A DNA stretch of 24,992 nt from JAJXSS01 sp964547135 (GCA_964547135.1 CAZJMK010000057.1:1-24992); one strand, 5' to 3'; positions 8,535 to 15,160 are shown, counted from the first letter of the stretch. Program-made: numbers and translations. Notes: a model not told the origin generated them from the letters alone.

Positions 8535-8631
8535 CAGGTGACTTTATAAGTTATTTTAATGAAGATAAAAAAGTCATAATATTGCCGGTACAGAAACAAA
8601 CACTTAGCAACTGTTTCATAACTGAGTACAC

Positions 8632-8738
8632 GGTGGGGCGGGCGTCCCGCCTGCCAATGGGCGTAAGCCCATTTCGAACAACCATGGTCGATCAACATGA
8701 GCCTTCGGCTCATTGACAGGCGAGACGCCTGCCCCACC
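8632..8738. repeat. Family D long inverted repeat (GTGGGGCAGGCGTC type)
   Basis: Two arms of about 41 nt (8632-8672 and 8697-8738) are near-complementary. Each contains its own smaller hairpins: GGGCGTAAGCCC in the left arm, GAGCCTTCGGCTC in the right arm, and GGCGTCCCGCC or GGCGAGACGCC in both. The centre holds ACCATGGT. A diverged relative lies at 10281-10398. Both copies lie beyond the terminator of a PEP-CTERM gene. Confidence 0.8.
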
Positions 8739-8800
8739 CAAACCAGTTGTGAAATAATTTCTTAGCCCACGGTCAATGACCGGGGGCCGGGAGTAATGAT

Positions 8801-8838
8801 GAAAAGAAAAAGCCCAAGCATGTTAATGCTTGGGCTTT
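8801..8838 (-). terminator. Rho-independent terminator of the first PEP-CTERM gene
   Basis: A perfect 13-bp stem AAAGCCCAAGCAT (8809-8821) pairs with 8826-8838 around a 4-nt loop. On the minus strand it is followed by a T-rich tail (TTTTTCTTTTC). It lies about 40 nt beyond the stop codon at 8880. A near copy ends the second PEP-CTERM gene at 10408-10439. Confidence 0.9.
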
Positions 8839-8879
8839 GAAGTAACAGGTTGTATTCGTCACCGAATCGAAGCGTTGCC

Positions 8880-9698
8880 TCAGGCCTGCCGACGGCGGGT
8901 GGCAAACGCACCCAAGGCGCCGAGGGATAGCAGACCCAAACCAGCGGTCATCGGTTCGGGAATCGCCTTGCCGATACGAATTTCATCCACCGAAGCGTCC
9001 AGCCCGGCGACCTGACTGCCGCCGGTGGCGGTGAGTCGGCCATCGATCTGCAAACCGATGGCTCCGATGCGGGTGAAATCAAACAACGGGTTGCTCAGCA
9101 CAAAATCCAGATACAAAAATTCCTGCGCAACGAACGTGTTGCCGCCCGCCAGGGGTTTGGACAATTCTGCAAAATAACCGTTTTTATCCCACAGGCCGAT
9201 ACGCACATCGCCGACGTTGGGGATGTCGCTGAAGGTGACGACTTCGAAGCGATCCCCGAAGCCAGCGGTGATGTCCAGGCCGCTGGCACCACCCAGATTG
9301 AAAGCTGCTGGAGTAGCAAAGTTTCCGCCAGCGGTGTCACCCGAGAAAAGAGGTGAGCCGTCCCAGATGACGGTGGTGACGCCGTACACCGCGCGGTCCA
9401 AGGTGGATTCGAGCAGGTTTTCCGAATCCATCGGGTTGGCATTGATGTTGGCAACGATGTACCCGCGGGTTTTATTGCCTTGAAAACCAGTGATGCGGGC
9501 CGAGACATCACGATGACCGCCGAGAATGCTCGGATCGGACACTGTGCCGGTGTTAACCCCAGCAGGGGCGGAGGAAGGCAGACCACGGATGACGGTCTGA
9601 GGAAAGTCAAAGCTGACCAGTGCTATTGCCTGTGCGGAAGTGGACAACAGGCCTACGACTCCAAGAGCCGCGAAACTCGAAACCATGCGACGATCCAT
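8880..9698 (-). CDS. PEP-CTERM sorting domain protein (first of a matched pair)
   Basis: This 272-residue exported protein has an N-terminal signal peptide (MDRRMVSSFAALGVVGLLS, then ASAQA-like cleavage) and a C-terminal PEP-CTERM signal: PEP motif (AIPEPMTAG), a hydrophobic helix LGLLSLGALGAF, and a basic tail ATRRRQA. Such proteins are processed by an exosortase in the inner membrane; no exosortase gene is in this window. The mature part resembles no enzyme I know and reads as a beta-rich surface or matrix protein. Start 9698 is chosen because GAGGGG lies 6-8 nt upstream and the signal peptide begins there; a longer frame to 9800 would overlap the promoter. It shares its last codons, 3' UTR and terminator with the PEP-CTERM gene at 10481-11110. 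Confidence 0.9.
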   Translation of the reverse strand: MDRRMVSSFAALGVVGLLSTSAQAIALVSFDFPQTVIRGLPSSAPAGVNTGTVSDPSILGGHRDVSARITGFQGNKTRGYIVANINANPMDSENLLESTLDRAVYGVTTVIWDGSPLFSGDTAGGNFATPAAFNLGGASGLDITAGFGDRFEVVTFSDIPNVGDVRIGLWDKNGYFAELSKPLAGGNTFVAQEFLYLDFVLSNPLFDFTRIGAIGLQIDGRLTATGGSQVAGLDASVDEIRIGKAIPEPMTAGLGLLSLGALGAFATRRRQA

Positions 9699-9734
9699 GG
9701 CAATCCCCTCTGTGAAAACCACGAGGCAGGTCTT

Positions 9735-9748
9735 GGCGCGTACGCGCC
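9735..9748. promoter_or_regulatory. Perfect palindrome in the leader of the first PEP-CTERM gene
   Basis: GGCGCGTACGCGCC is a perfect 14-bp palindrome. It lies in the predicted 5' untranslated region, between the promoter (9777-9804) and the ribosome site. It could be an operator or an RNA structure; nothing in the sequence decides which. Confidence 0.4.
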
Positions 9749-9776
9749 GTTGCTTCTCCACTCTCATGTACGGGAA

Positions 9777-9804
9777 ACTATACCCGGCTTCCGACATCAA
9801 GCAA
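9777..9804 (-). promoter_or_regulatory. Sigma-70-type promoter of the first PEP-CTERM gene
   Basis: Minus strand -35 TTGCTT (9799-9804), 16-nt spacer, -10 TATAGT (9777-9782; five of six match). Predicted transcription start near 9770 leaves a leader of about 70 nt. The second PEP-CTERM gene has the same geometry (TTGCCT, 16 nt, TACAAT). Confidence 0.6.
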
Positions 9805-9940
9805 GTGGAAAAAAACGGGAAAAATCAGAAAATCATGTGTATTTCGTCAAAAAAGCGGAAGGTTGGATTACCCATGTTACCCAAGTGGATGGGGCATGAA
9901 GTCGGCTAAGAACCGGGCCGTGGATGAGCCGCGTGTGGAC

Positions 9941-10014
9941 AGAGCCGGGCCGTGTCGGCCCGGTCTATCTTGCTGCAACAAAGCAATCATACCGGGGCGA
10001 CACGCCCCGGCTCT
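9941..10014. repeat. Three-hairpin inverted repeat element
   Basis: Two 24-nt arms (9941-9964 and 9991-10014) are inverted copies with two differences. Each arm folds on its own (CCGGGCC-GTGTC-GGCCCGG-type and CGGGGCG-ACA-CGCCCCG), and the 26-nt centre carries TTGCT...AGCAA. The two arm differences are compensatory within each small hairpin. The element lies in the non-coding stretch between the two matched PEP-CTERM genes. Confidence 0.8.
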
Positions 10015-10130
10015 GACGGCCGGGTGCCACACACAATCGGGGAGCGTACCGCTTGGCGGGCGCTGGGCGCGAATAACCATGGTCGTTGATTGCCAACGTT
10101 TAGCGCGGACGCTTTGCGTCGGCGTATGTT

Positions 10131-10206
10131 GTAGCCCAGCCGCCCTCGGCTGGGTGGGTTGACAAGATGCGCTTGACCACCGCCGGGGGCGGCGGTGCCA
10201 CATTTA
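10131..10206. repeat. Family B repeat (GTGGCACCGCC...GGCTGGGC), copy 1
   Basis: It consists of a hairpin CCCAGCCGCCCTCGGCTGGG, a short spacer, and a second hairpin ACCGCCGGGGGCGGCGGT followed by GCCACATT. A second intergenic copy lies at 18041-18108. The second half is identical over 27 nt (10178-10204) to the reverse complement of 17550-17576 inside the topoisomerase gene. Confidence 0.85.
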
Positions 10207-10280
10207 AATCAATGAAGTATTGTTCATCACCGACGCCGGGGGCAGTGGCACCCATCCAAGACAACACCCAGCGACCGCCA

Positions 10281-10398
10281 GCGGTACGCCCCCGGTTGTC
10301 TGTGGCAACCGGCCAACCGGCGGTAAGGCCATTTCGAATAACCCCATGCATTCATAGGAGCCTTCGGCTCATTGACAGGCGGGACGCCTGCCCCACCC
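10281..10398. repeat. Family D repeat, diverged copy
   Basis: The right arm (about 10337-10398) closely matches the right arm of the element at 8632-8738, including GAGCCTTCGGCTCATTGACA and GGCGGGACGCC. The left arm is diverged but keeps the CCATTTCGAATAACC word. It ends about 10 nt from the terminator of the second PEP-CTERM gene. Confidence 0.65.
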
Positions 10399-10407
10399 AG
10401 CAATGAG

Positions 10408-10439
10408 AAAAAGCCCAAGCATGACCATGCCTGGGCTTT
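10408..10439 (-). terminator. Rho-independent terminator of the second PEP-CTERM gene
   Basis: A 13-bp stem (10410-10422 with 10427-10439, one mismatch) has a 4-nt loop. On the minus strand it is followed by TTTTTCTC. It is nearly the same sequence as the terminator at 8801-8838. Confidence 0.88.
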
Positions 10440-10480
10440 GAAAAATCAAGTTGTAAGAGTCATCGAATCGAAGCGTTGCC

Positions 10481-11110
10481 TCAGGCCTGCCGACGGCGGG
10501 TGGCAAACGCGCCCAGAGCGCCGAGGGAGAGCAGTCCCAAGCCCGCGGTCATGGGTTCAGGGACAGCCGTGCGGAACGGCGGGGAGGTCAGCGTTGCACT
10601 CCACGACACAGGAGTATTCGGACCACCGGTTTGAGTCAGGCTGACCGCGATGCGAGCAGCACCAGGGTCAAATCCGGGGTAGAGCGTGCCAGGTGTGAAT
10701 GTGCCAAAGATGTTGAACGACAGAGTGGTCGTAATCGGATTGAATGCAATGTTGGCGATGCTGGTGGTAACCCAGCTACCAAACACAGCATCTGAGAAGG
10801 TGAAAGTGCCCGCAGCCAGATTAATAGCACTGGTGGAGACAAAAATAGCGGCAGGTCCAGAAACTTCAAGGAAGTCGCCATCAGCAAAAACGCCACTGTT
10901 GGGAGACACAACCACGGTACCAGCCAAGGGAGCAAATGGCGTAATGACCAAGTTCGGCAGCGAGATGTTATTCGGAACTACCGTTGCTCCGAATGCGCCG
11001 AAGGCAATCGAGCCATCCATCGTCGGCAATGCATTGACTTCCGGCGTCACCGCCAATGTCGTAATCATTGCCCCGCCCACAACCAATCCAGCCAAAAGGT
11101 TCGTCTTCAT
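10481..11110 (-). CDS. PEP-CTERM sorting domain protein (second of a matched pair)
   Basis: This 209-residue exported protein has a signal peptide (MKTNLLAGLVVGGAMITTLA) and a C-terminal sorting signal identical to that of the 8880-9698 gene from PEPMTAGLGLL to the final ATRRRQA. The body, rich in small and beta-branched residues, is unrelated to that gene at a glance, so only the sorting module is shared. Start 11110 is chosen because AGGAG lies 8 nt upstream; the in-frame ATG at 11116 would be only 2 nt from it. A promoter at 11231-11258 gives a leader of about 115 nt with two hairpins. The function is unknown; a secreted or envelope-attached structural role is the family expectation. Confidence 0.9.
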   Translation of the reverse strand: MKTNLLAGLVVGGAMITTLAVTPEVNALPTMDGSIAFGAFGATVVPNNISLPNLVITPFAPLAGTVVVSPNSGVFADGDFLEVSGPAAIFVSTSAINLAAGTFTFSDAVFGSWVTTSIANIAFNPITTTLSFNIFGTFTPGTLYPGFDPGAARIAVSLTQTGGPNTPVSWSATLTSPPFRTAVPEPMTAGLGLLSLGALGAFATRRRQA

Positions 11111-11146
11111 CCCCATCTCTCCTTGTAAAGTCCCTTCCTCAGGGAT

Positions 11147-11163
11147 CGCAGAACATGTCTGCG
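11147..11163. promoter_or_regulatory. Hairpin in the leader of the second PEP-CTERM gene
   Basis: CGCAGA-ACATG-TCTGCG is a perfect 6-bp inverted repeat within the predicted 5' leader. A second hairpin, TCTCCC-CTCAC-GGGAGA, lies at 11188-11204. They may stabilise the message or regulate translation. A protein-binding operator is also possible. Confidence 0.4.
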
Positions 11164-11230
11164 TGGTTTTCCAACTTCGTATGGTGCTCTCCCCTCACGG
11201 GAGATGCTCCCCATCCTCGTACACGCATGA

Positions 11231-11258
11231 ATTGTAATGCAGTCCCCGCATAAGGCAA
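11231..11258 (-). promoter_or_regulatory. Sigma-70-type promoter of the second PEP-CTERM gene
   Basis: Minus strand -35 TTGCCT (11253-11258), 16-nt spacer, -10 TACAAT (11231-11236; five of six match). The layout matches the promoter of the first PEP-CTERM gene, suggesting that the two genes share expression. Confidence 0.55.
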
Positions 11259-11442
11259 GCATTTGCGCGAGAAATGTTAAAATTATTCAAACACCTATAA
11301 AACAATGACTTACGTGTTTAATCCAAAAAAAGACATTGTGTCATTTGCGTGAAAACGACCCAATAGTGCGAAAAAGCGGGTTCCCAGTTTGACATCGGTC
11401 CAATTGGTGTTTTATGCCTGTTGCAGGCACAGGTTACGGATC

Positions 11443-11630
11443 GAAGTGGCCAAGTGACGGAACAATATTCATCCGTTAGTGCCGCAGCTGAGTGCGTCTG
11501 TTTGGTGATTTGGCAATCTGGTAATCTGGCGATTTGGTGTTTTACGGAATTGAACGACCAAGTGACTGCAAAATGTAAAATCACCCGATCACATCATCAA
11601 TAATAGAGACGATAAATCACGGCGATATTC
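11443..11630. repeat. Family C composite repeat, diverged copy
   Basis: The left part (GAAGTGGCCAAGTGACGGAA and onward to GTTAGTGCCGC) matches 17883-17925. A 19-nt word CTGCAAAATGTAAAATCAC (11566-11584) is the exact reverse complement of 17999-18017. The right end (AGACGATAAATCACGGCG, from 11607) resembles the right inverted repeat of the element at 17915-18135. The middle has drifting TGGTGATTTGGCAATCTGG-like direct repeats. Confidence 0.7.
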
Positions 11631-11652
11631 AGAACAAAGGCGCCTTTGGCTT

Positions 11653-11787
11653 CAGAGCCTGTACGAAAAGTCCCTTTGAACGAGCCGCGACCGTGAGGGA
11701 GCGGTCTTCCCAAGCGGCAGGCACTCCGAAAACCGCTTCCTGACGGGCACGGCTCGTCAAGACCATGGGCTTTTCATACAGGCTCTG
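11653..11787. mobile_element. MITE-like fold-back element upstream of the LuxR-type gene
   Basis: The 135-bp element is one long imperfect palindrome. Terminal inverted repeats CAGAGCCTGTACGAAAAG (from 11653) and CTTTTCATACAGGCTCTG (to 11787) are followed inward by matching GAACGAGCC/GGCTCGTC and AGGGAGCGG/CCGCTTCCT pairs. No transposase is encoded, so it would be non-autonomous. The stem may extend outward (AAAGGCGCC near 11637 with GGCGCTCTTT near 11800), followed by TTTTTATT, so it could also terminate transcription just before the next gene. Confidence 0.7.
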
Positions 11788-11827
11788 AGCGTCCCGACCG
11801 GCGCTCTTTTTATTGGGGGAACCCGTC

Positions 11828-12118
11828 ATGCGGTCACAATCTCCGGAGGCTCACCTGGCCCGCCTATCCAAGGTGATGAGTGAGGAACAATGGGCGGTTC
11901 TCTCCCGCAAGCTGGGTCTGACCCGCCGTCAGTCGCAGGTCGTCCATCTTGCCCTGCAAGCCAAGCGCGACAAGCAAATCGCCGCCGAGCTTGGGCTGCG
12001 CCTCCCCACCGTGCGCATGCACCTGCGTTACGCCTACCAGCACCTGGGGGTCAGCGACCGGCTGGAACTGGCCGTGTTGGTCTTCGCCAGGCTCCAGCAA
12101 GTCGAGTGCGATTGTTAA
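11828..12118 (+). CDS. Small LuxR-type helix-turn-helix protein
   Basis: This 96-residue protein consists almost only of a LuxR/NarL-type DNA-binding domain. LTRRQSQVVHLALQAKRDK is followed by QIAAELGLRLPTVRMHL, with the scissor LGVSDRLELAV at the end. No receiver or ligand domain is present, as in GerE-like stand-alone regulators. ATG 11828 is preferred to the in-frame TTG 11813, because GGGGGA precedes it by about 9 nt. The gene starts 40 nt after the fold-back element, and its stop codon lies inside a 19-bp sequence that is repeated 209 bp downstream. Its targets are unknown; the nearby PEP-CTERM and pilin genes are candidates by position only. Confidence 0.8.
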   Translation: MRSQSPEAHLARLSKVMSEEQWAVLSRKLGLTRRQSQVVHLALQAKRDKQIAAELGLRLPTVRMHLRYAYQHLGVSDRLELAVLVFARLQQVECDC

Positions 12119-12339
12119 GAATTGATGATCGATGGCTCTGAAGAATCCCTCTCCCGGAGGAAGAGTTGAAAACCTCGCCGTGGCGGGGGTTGGGGTGAGG
12201 GCGTGCCTTGTATTTTAAAACCTGTTGATTCATGGCCTTTTCTGCATCGCGCCCTCACCCGGCCTCGGTCGCCGCAGCGACACTCGGCCACCCTCTCCCG
12301 GTGGGAGAGGAGGCAGGCCTTTGTTAAGAATTGATGATC
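12112..12339. mobile_element. Family A element bracketed by 19-bp direct repeats
   Basis: TTGTTAAGAATTGATGATC occurs at 12112-12130 and again exactly at 12321-12339. Between them lie a diverged family A unit in forward orientation (12140-12205) and another in inverted orientation (12249-12315). The left copy includes the stop codon of the LuxR-type gene, so the right copy looks like a duplication of the target made when the inner segment arrived. Confidence 0.7.
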
Positions 12340-12511
12340 CTGTCTTCCGTGATACATCAAGAGGGTTGTATTTTTTTCGCAGAAGCGGGGTATGTTGTAT
12401 CGGTTTGATATTTTCGTCCTTGCCTTCGGGGTGTTACCGGAGTGCGGGGCGAAGAAGCGTTTTGATACTAATTTGACGTCATACGTATCGTTTTGATCGA
12501 GTCGAAACAGG

Positions 12512-12607
12512 CTCAGAGCCACGAGCGGACACTGGTGTTGCTCAGAGCCACGAGCGGAAGCGCGTGGTTCTTCAAATACACCGCTCGTTACCACTCGCGG
12601 CTCTGAG
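12512..12607. repeat. CTCAGAGCCACGAGCGG repeat, two direct copies and one inverted
   Basis: CTCAGAGCCACGAGCGG occurs at about 12512-12528 and 12541-12557. A partner CGCTCGTTACCACTCGCGG leading into CTCTGAG (to 12607) forms the inverted end. The sequence could fold into a large hairpin upstream of the third PEP-CTERM gene. From 12340 to 12511 I see no gene or clear structure. Confidence 0.7.
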
Positions 12608-12711
12608 TCCCGATATGAGTATCGCTAAAACAATACGTTTGACATCGAAATGGTATCAACAGGAAAAGGGAGAGAAGTATGTTGACGTTCGCCAGGCGGT
12701 TGTCGAGGTCT

Positions 12712-12741
12712 CTGACAGGCAAGAAGTTGCGACCGTATAAA
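12712..12741 (+). promoter_or_regulatory. Sigma-70-type promoter of the third PEP-CTERM gene
   Basis: -35 CTGACA (12712-12717), 18-nt spacer, -10 TATAAA (12736-12741); each is one mismatch from consensus. The predicted start near 12748 gives a leader of about 50 nt and excludes the upstream in-frame ATG at 12679. Confidence 0.55.
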
Positions 12742-12798
12742 AATTGCACGAATAGTGTTGACTTGCCTTCGGGGAAGGTTTTGAATAAAGGCAGATTT

Positions 12799-13512
12799 AT
12801 GAAAACGAATCGTTTGGGTAAAGTTGCCACCACCTTCGCGGGTCTCGCACTCGCTGCCGGAGTTGTAAGTACCCAGCAGGCACATGGGGCACTATACAAT
12901 ATGACAATCGAAGGGACTGTTTCAGGTATAGTTCCAGGCTATTTTGATGGCGTTCTTGAAGGTGATCCAATTACCATTACTACATCTTTCGATACTGACG
13001 ATGAGACTGGATTTTTGAGTATCATATCCCCAAGTCGTCCGTATTCATTTCAAATGGGGAGTTACTCAGAAAGTGGCATGCAACAAACTACGGTTGGCTA
13101 CGGCAATTTGGGTCATAATACGCAAAACGAAAGACAACAGCTATATGTTGGACTAAACCGCGATTTTTTATTTACGAGCGGCGCCACGGCTCTAATTGAA
13201 ATGTACGCAATTGATAACCTCCCCGGCTATATTTTTGACCCTGCCCTTCTTGATGGCCCAGACAAAACACAAGCCTTAACACAGCACTCAGCTTTTACTG
13301 CAAGCGATTTTAACGAACGATTTGAAATTAAGACTTCCTACATTAACAATAGTAGGTGGGTAGATACGTCTTTTGGCAATGTTCAGCGTATCCTGATTTC
13401 TCCAGCCCCGATTCCGGAACCAACCACGGCACTTCTACTTGGAAGTATGGCGTCTTCCCTGCTTCTCGCGCGACGCCCACAAAAAAATAACCTTGTTGTT
13501 ACGCACATATAG
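12799..13512 (+). CDS. PEP-CTERM sorting domain protein, unrelated to the matched pair
   Basis: This 237-residue protein has a signal peptide starting MKTNRLGKVATTFAGLALAA and likely cut after QQAHG. Its C-terminal sorting region has PIPEPTTALLLGSMASS, a hydrophobic stretch and RRPQKNN. The tail differs from the other two PEP-CTERM proteins and shares no DNA similarity with them. The mature domain (about residues 35-205, opening YNMTIEGTVSGIV and with GDPITITTSFDTDDETG) resembles all-beta extracellular domains in PEP-CTERM proteins; no enzyme motif is visible. Start 12799 has AAGG about 8 nt upstream. The gene is clearly AT-richer than the rest of the window, as is the convergent pilin gene, suggesting a separate origin. 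Confidence 0.88.
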   Translation: MKTNRLGKVATTFAGLALAAGVVSTQQAHGALYNMTIEGTVSGIVPGYFDGVLEGDPITITTSFDTDDETGFLSIISPSRPYSFQMGSYSESGMQQTTVGYGNLGHNTQNERQQLYVGLNRDFLFTSGATALIEMYAIDNLPGYIFDPALLDGPDKTQALTQHSAFTASDFNERFEIKTSYINNSRWVDTSFGNVQRILISPAPIPEPTTALLLGSMASSLLLARRPQKNNLVVTHI

Positions 13513-13540
13513 TAATAATATATAGGTTTTTATATAATAA

Positions 13541-13574
13541 AGAAGCAGCAGTACCCGTACGGTCTGCTGCTTCT
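13541..13574. terminator. Bidirectional terminator between the third PEP-CTERM gene and the pilin gene
   Basis: A perfect 11-bp stem AGAAGCAGCAG (13541-13551) with CTGCTGCTTCT (13564-13574) has an inner ACC/GGT pair. AT-rich tails lie on both sides (TATAATTATTTTTA rightward; TTATTATATAAAAA on the other strand). It serves both convergent genes. Confidence 0.85.
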
Positions 13575-13596
13575 CTATAATTATTTTTATTATTTA

Positions 13597-14130
13597 CTAC
13601 AGGTTAATTCCAGAGCCCAAGGCAAATGGGGTGGCAGCACCCGATGTAAAGGTAACGGGATAAGCCCTGTTTCCAGACTTAAAAACAAGGGTACCGTTTG
13701 GTATAGTCGTTGGTGTTCCATTACCTATAAGAAACCCATCGGTAGAACTTCCAGTAATTGCGGCTGCGGTTGAGTTATACGGAACCCCAGATATTGATAT
13801 AGTGCATGACCCGAAGTTCCCTGTAGTATCAGAGATTACAGTAGCTGCCAAACCAGCACGAGTAGTAGAGCTTGTACTACCTTGCGTTGTTAGGAAGGTC
13901 ATTACATTCGCCACGGTGCCAGTACCTAGTGTGCCTCCGAGAGATTGCCATTGTGTGTAGGCATTGTTAAGAGCTTTGATTTGTGCAGTGGCCACTGTGT
14001 CAGCTGCGTTTTCTCTTACGCTCAAGAATCTGGGCACAATAATCGCGGCCACAACTGCAAGAATACTAAGAGCCACTAAAAGCTCTATCAGGGAAAATGC
14101 TTTCCCGTTGTTTTTATAATGATTAATCAT
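13597..14130 (-). CDS. Type IV pilin / type II secretion pseudopilin-like protein
   Basis: This 177-residue protein has a prepilin leader of 11 residues followed by FSLIELLVALSILAVVAAII, the N-terminal methylation and assembly helix, with the conserved Glu as residue 5 of the mature protein (E16). Cleavage would follow Ala11, where Gly is usual; family variants with Ala are known. The C-terminal domain is Ser/Thr/Gly-rich and small, fitting a minor pilin or pseudopilin. ATG 14130 is taken as the start; ATG 14136 is equally possible, and neither has a good ribosome site. No pilus or secretion machinery genes are adjacent. It is AT-rich like the convergent PEP-CTERM gene. Confidence 0.85.
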   Translation of the reverse strand: MINHYKNNGKAFSLIELLVALSILAVVAAIIVPRFLSVRENAADTVATAQIKALNNAYTQWQSLGGTLGTGTVANVMTFLTTQGSTSSTTRAGLAATVISDTTGNFGSCTISISGVPYNSTAAAITGSSTDGFLIGNGTPTTIPNGTLVFKSGNRAYPVTFTSGAATPFALGSGINL

Positions 14131-14544
14131 ATTCATTTGTTTGTTTTTGCCTGCGGAATGCAAGCGGAACAAGGATAGCACGGTTTGGAAGGTGTCCCAA
14201 ACAGCCCTGCCCCTGTCTGTCTTGCAGGCTGGCACCCCTCCAACGGCTCGTCAAGCCCGAAAATGAAGGGGCATTATCCTCTTCCGCCTCCCCCCGAACG
14301 TTTCCATCGATCAACTTCTCCCGCAAGGCAGGATTGTGAACGGCCTGAAGCAACAGACCCTTTTCCGGCACCCCATCATGTCAGCAGGGTTACAGGCCTA
14401 TCGCAAGCCGAAAGCTTCTGACGATCCTTTCCTCAGCGCTCCATTTTCCCCGTTATTCTCGTATGGTCTGCTCCTGTGGGGTTTCAAGTGAATTCGCACC
14501 GGCTTCCCTTGAATCACCGTAACTCCGTTGGTGGGAGAAACGCT
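14131..14544. other. Non-coding stretch upstream of the pilin gene
   Basis: I see no convincing gene in these 414 bases on either strand. The only structure noted is a small hairpin GTTTGG-AAGGTGTC-CCAAAC near 14180-14199, in the probable leader of the pilin gene. Base composition changes back to GC-rich from about 14140. Confidence 0.5.
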
Positions 14545-15078
14545 CTACAAATCAAACAGACTCGTCGCCGTGAGCCGGGGACGGGGGCGGCGAATGACTC
14601 TGGGTTCGCCACGGGCGAGGGCCAGTAGCTCGCTGGCGGTTTGGCGAAAGGGGCGGTTGCCATCCGTGCGGAGGCGCTGCAGCCGAACACAACCTTCCAC
14701 GTTGACATGGGCCAGGTCATTGCCGGAGCAGTCCAAGGATTGAAGCTGGCTCATCCCGGAGCAATCCAAACGCTCCAGCAGGTTGCCGGCACAACTCAAA
14801 TGAGCCAGGCGATTCAGTTCCCGGACATCGAGGCTGGTCAGGCCGCAGTGGGTCACACGCAGGCGTGTGATGTGCCCGCAACGCTCATCGTTCCACGGCG
14901 CCCGGCAGGACCAGAGGATGACCCAAGGCAAAGGCGGGAGCGTGATGGGTTCCCTGCCCTTGCTGCGGTAATACCAGTGATACACCCGCACCGGGGATTG
15001 TTCAGAGGGCTCACTCAAAATACCCAAGTCCTCGTCACTGCGTTCCTCGTCCTTGGCTTGGTTTTTACACTTGACCAC
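14545..15078 (-). CDS. Small leucine-rich-repeat protein
   Basis: The product, up to 177 residues, has about three leucine-rich repeats of 20-21 residues (from about residue 78 to 140), of the L-x-x-L-D-C-S-G-N type seen in bacterial LRR proteins: LTSLDVRELNRLAHLSCAGN, LERLDCSGMSQLQSLDCSGN and LAHVNVEGCVRLQRLRTDGN. No signal peptide or membrane segment is visible, so a cytoplasmic protein-binding role is likely. The start is doubtful: GTG 15078 lies in the GTGGTCGAGTGGT-like repeat and has no clear ribosome site; the N-terminal 28 residues may be repeat-derived, and a GTG near residue 30 is an alternative. It follows the topoisomerase gene on the same strand across a family A insertion. Confidence 0.65.
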   Translation of the reverse strand: MVKCKNQAKDEERSDEDLGILSEPSEQSPVRVYHWYYRSKGREPITLPPLPWVILWSCRAPWNDERCGHITRLRVTHCGLTSLDVRELNRLAHLSCAGNLLERLDCSGMSQLQSLDCSGNDLAHVNVEGCVRLQRLRTDGNRPFRQTASELLALARGEPRVIRRPRPRLTATSLFDL

Positions 15079-15159
15079 TCGACCACTTCTCTGTCCCCTC
15101 TCCCCCCGGGAGAGGGTTAGGGTGAGGGCGTGTCATTTCACCAAACCACTCGACCACTT
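15074..15159. mobile_element. Single family A unit bracketed by 15-bp direct repeats
   Basis: ACCACTCGACCACTT occurs at 15074-15088 and 15145-15159. Between them lies one clean family A unit (CCCCTCTCCCCCCGGGAGAG then GGGTTAGGGTGAGGGCG). The arrangement is the same as at 12112-12339. One caution: ACCACTCGACCAC is itself a recurring word (compare 24964-24992). Confidence 0.7.
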
Positions 15160-15160
15160 T

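Noticed and set aside
9877..10203. Minus-strand open frame of 108 codons
   Set aside because: It spans the three-hairpin element and a family B copy; low-complexity translation.
12115..12594. Minus-strand open frame of 159 codons
   Set aside because: Most of it is a translation of family A and CAGAGCC repeats; no domain and no ribosome site.
14185..14421. Plus-strand open frame of 78 codons upstream of the pilin gene
   Set aside because: No domain, no ribosome site, Pro/Ser-rich translation; more likely non-coding.
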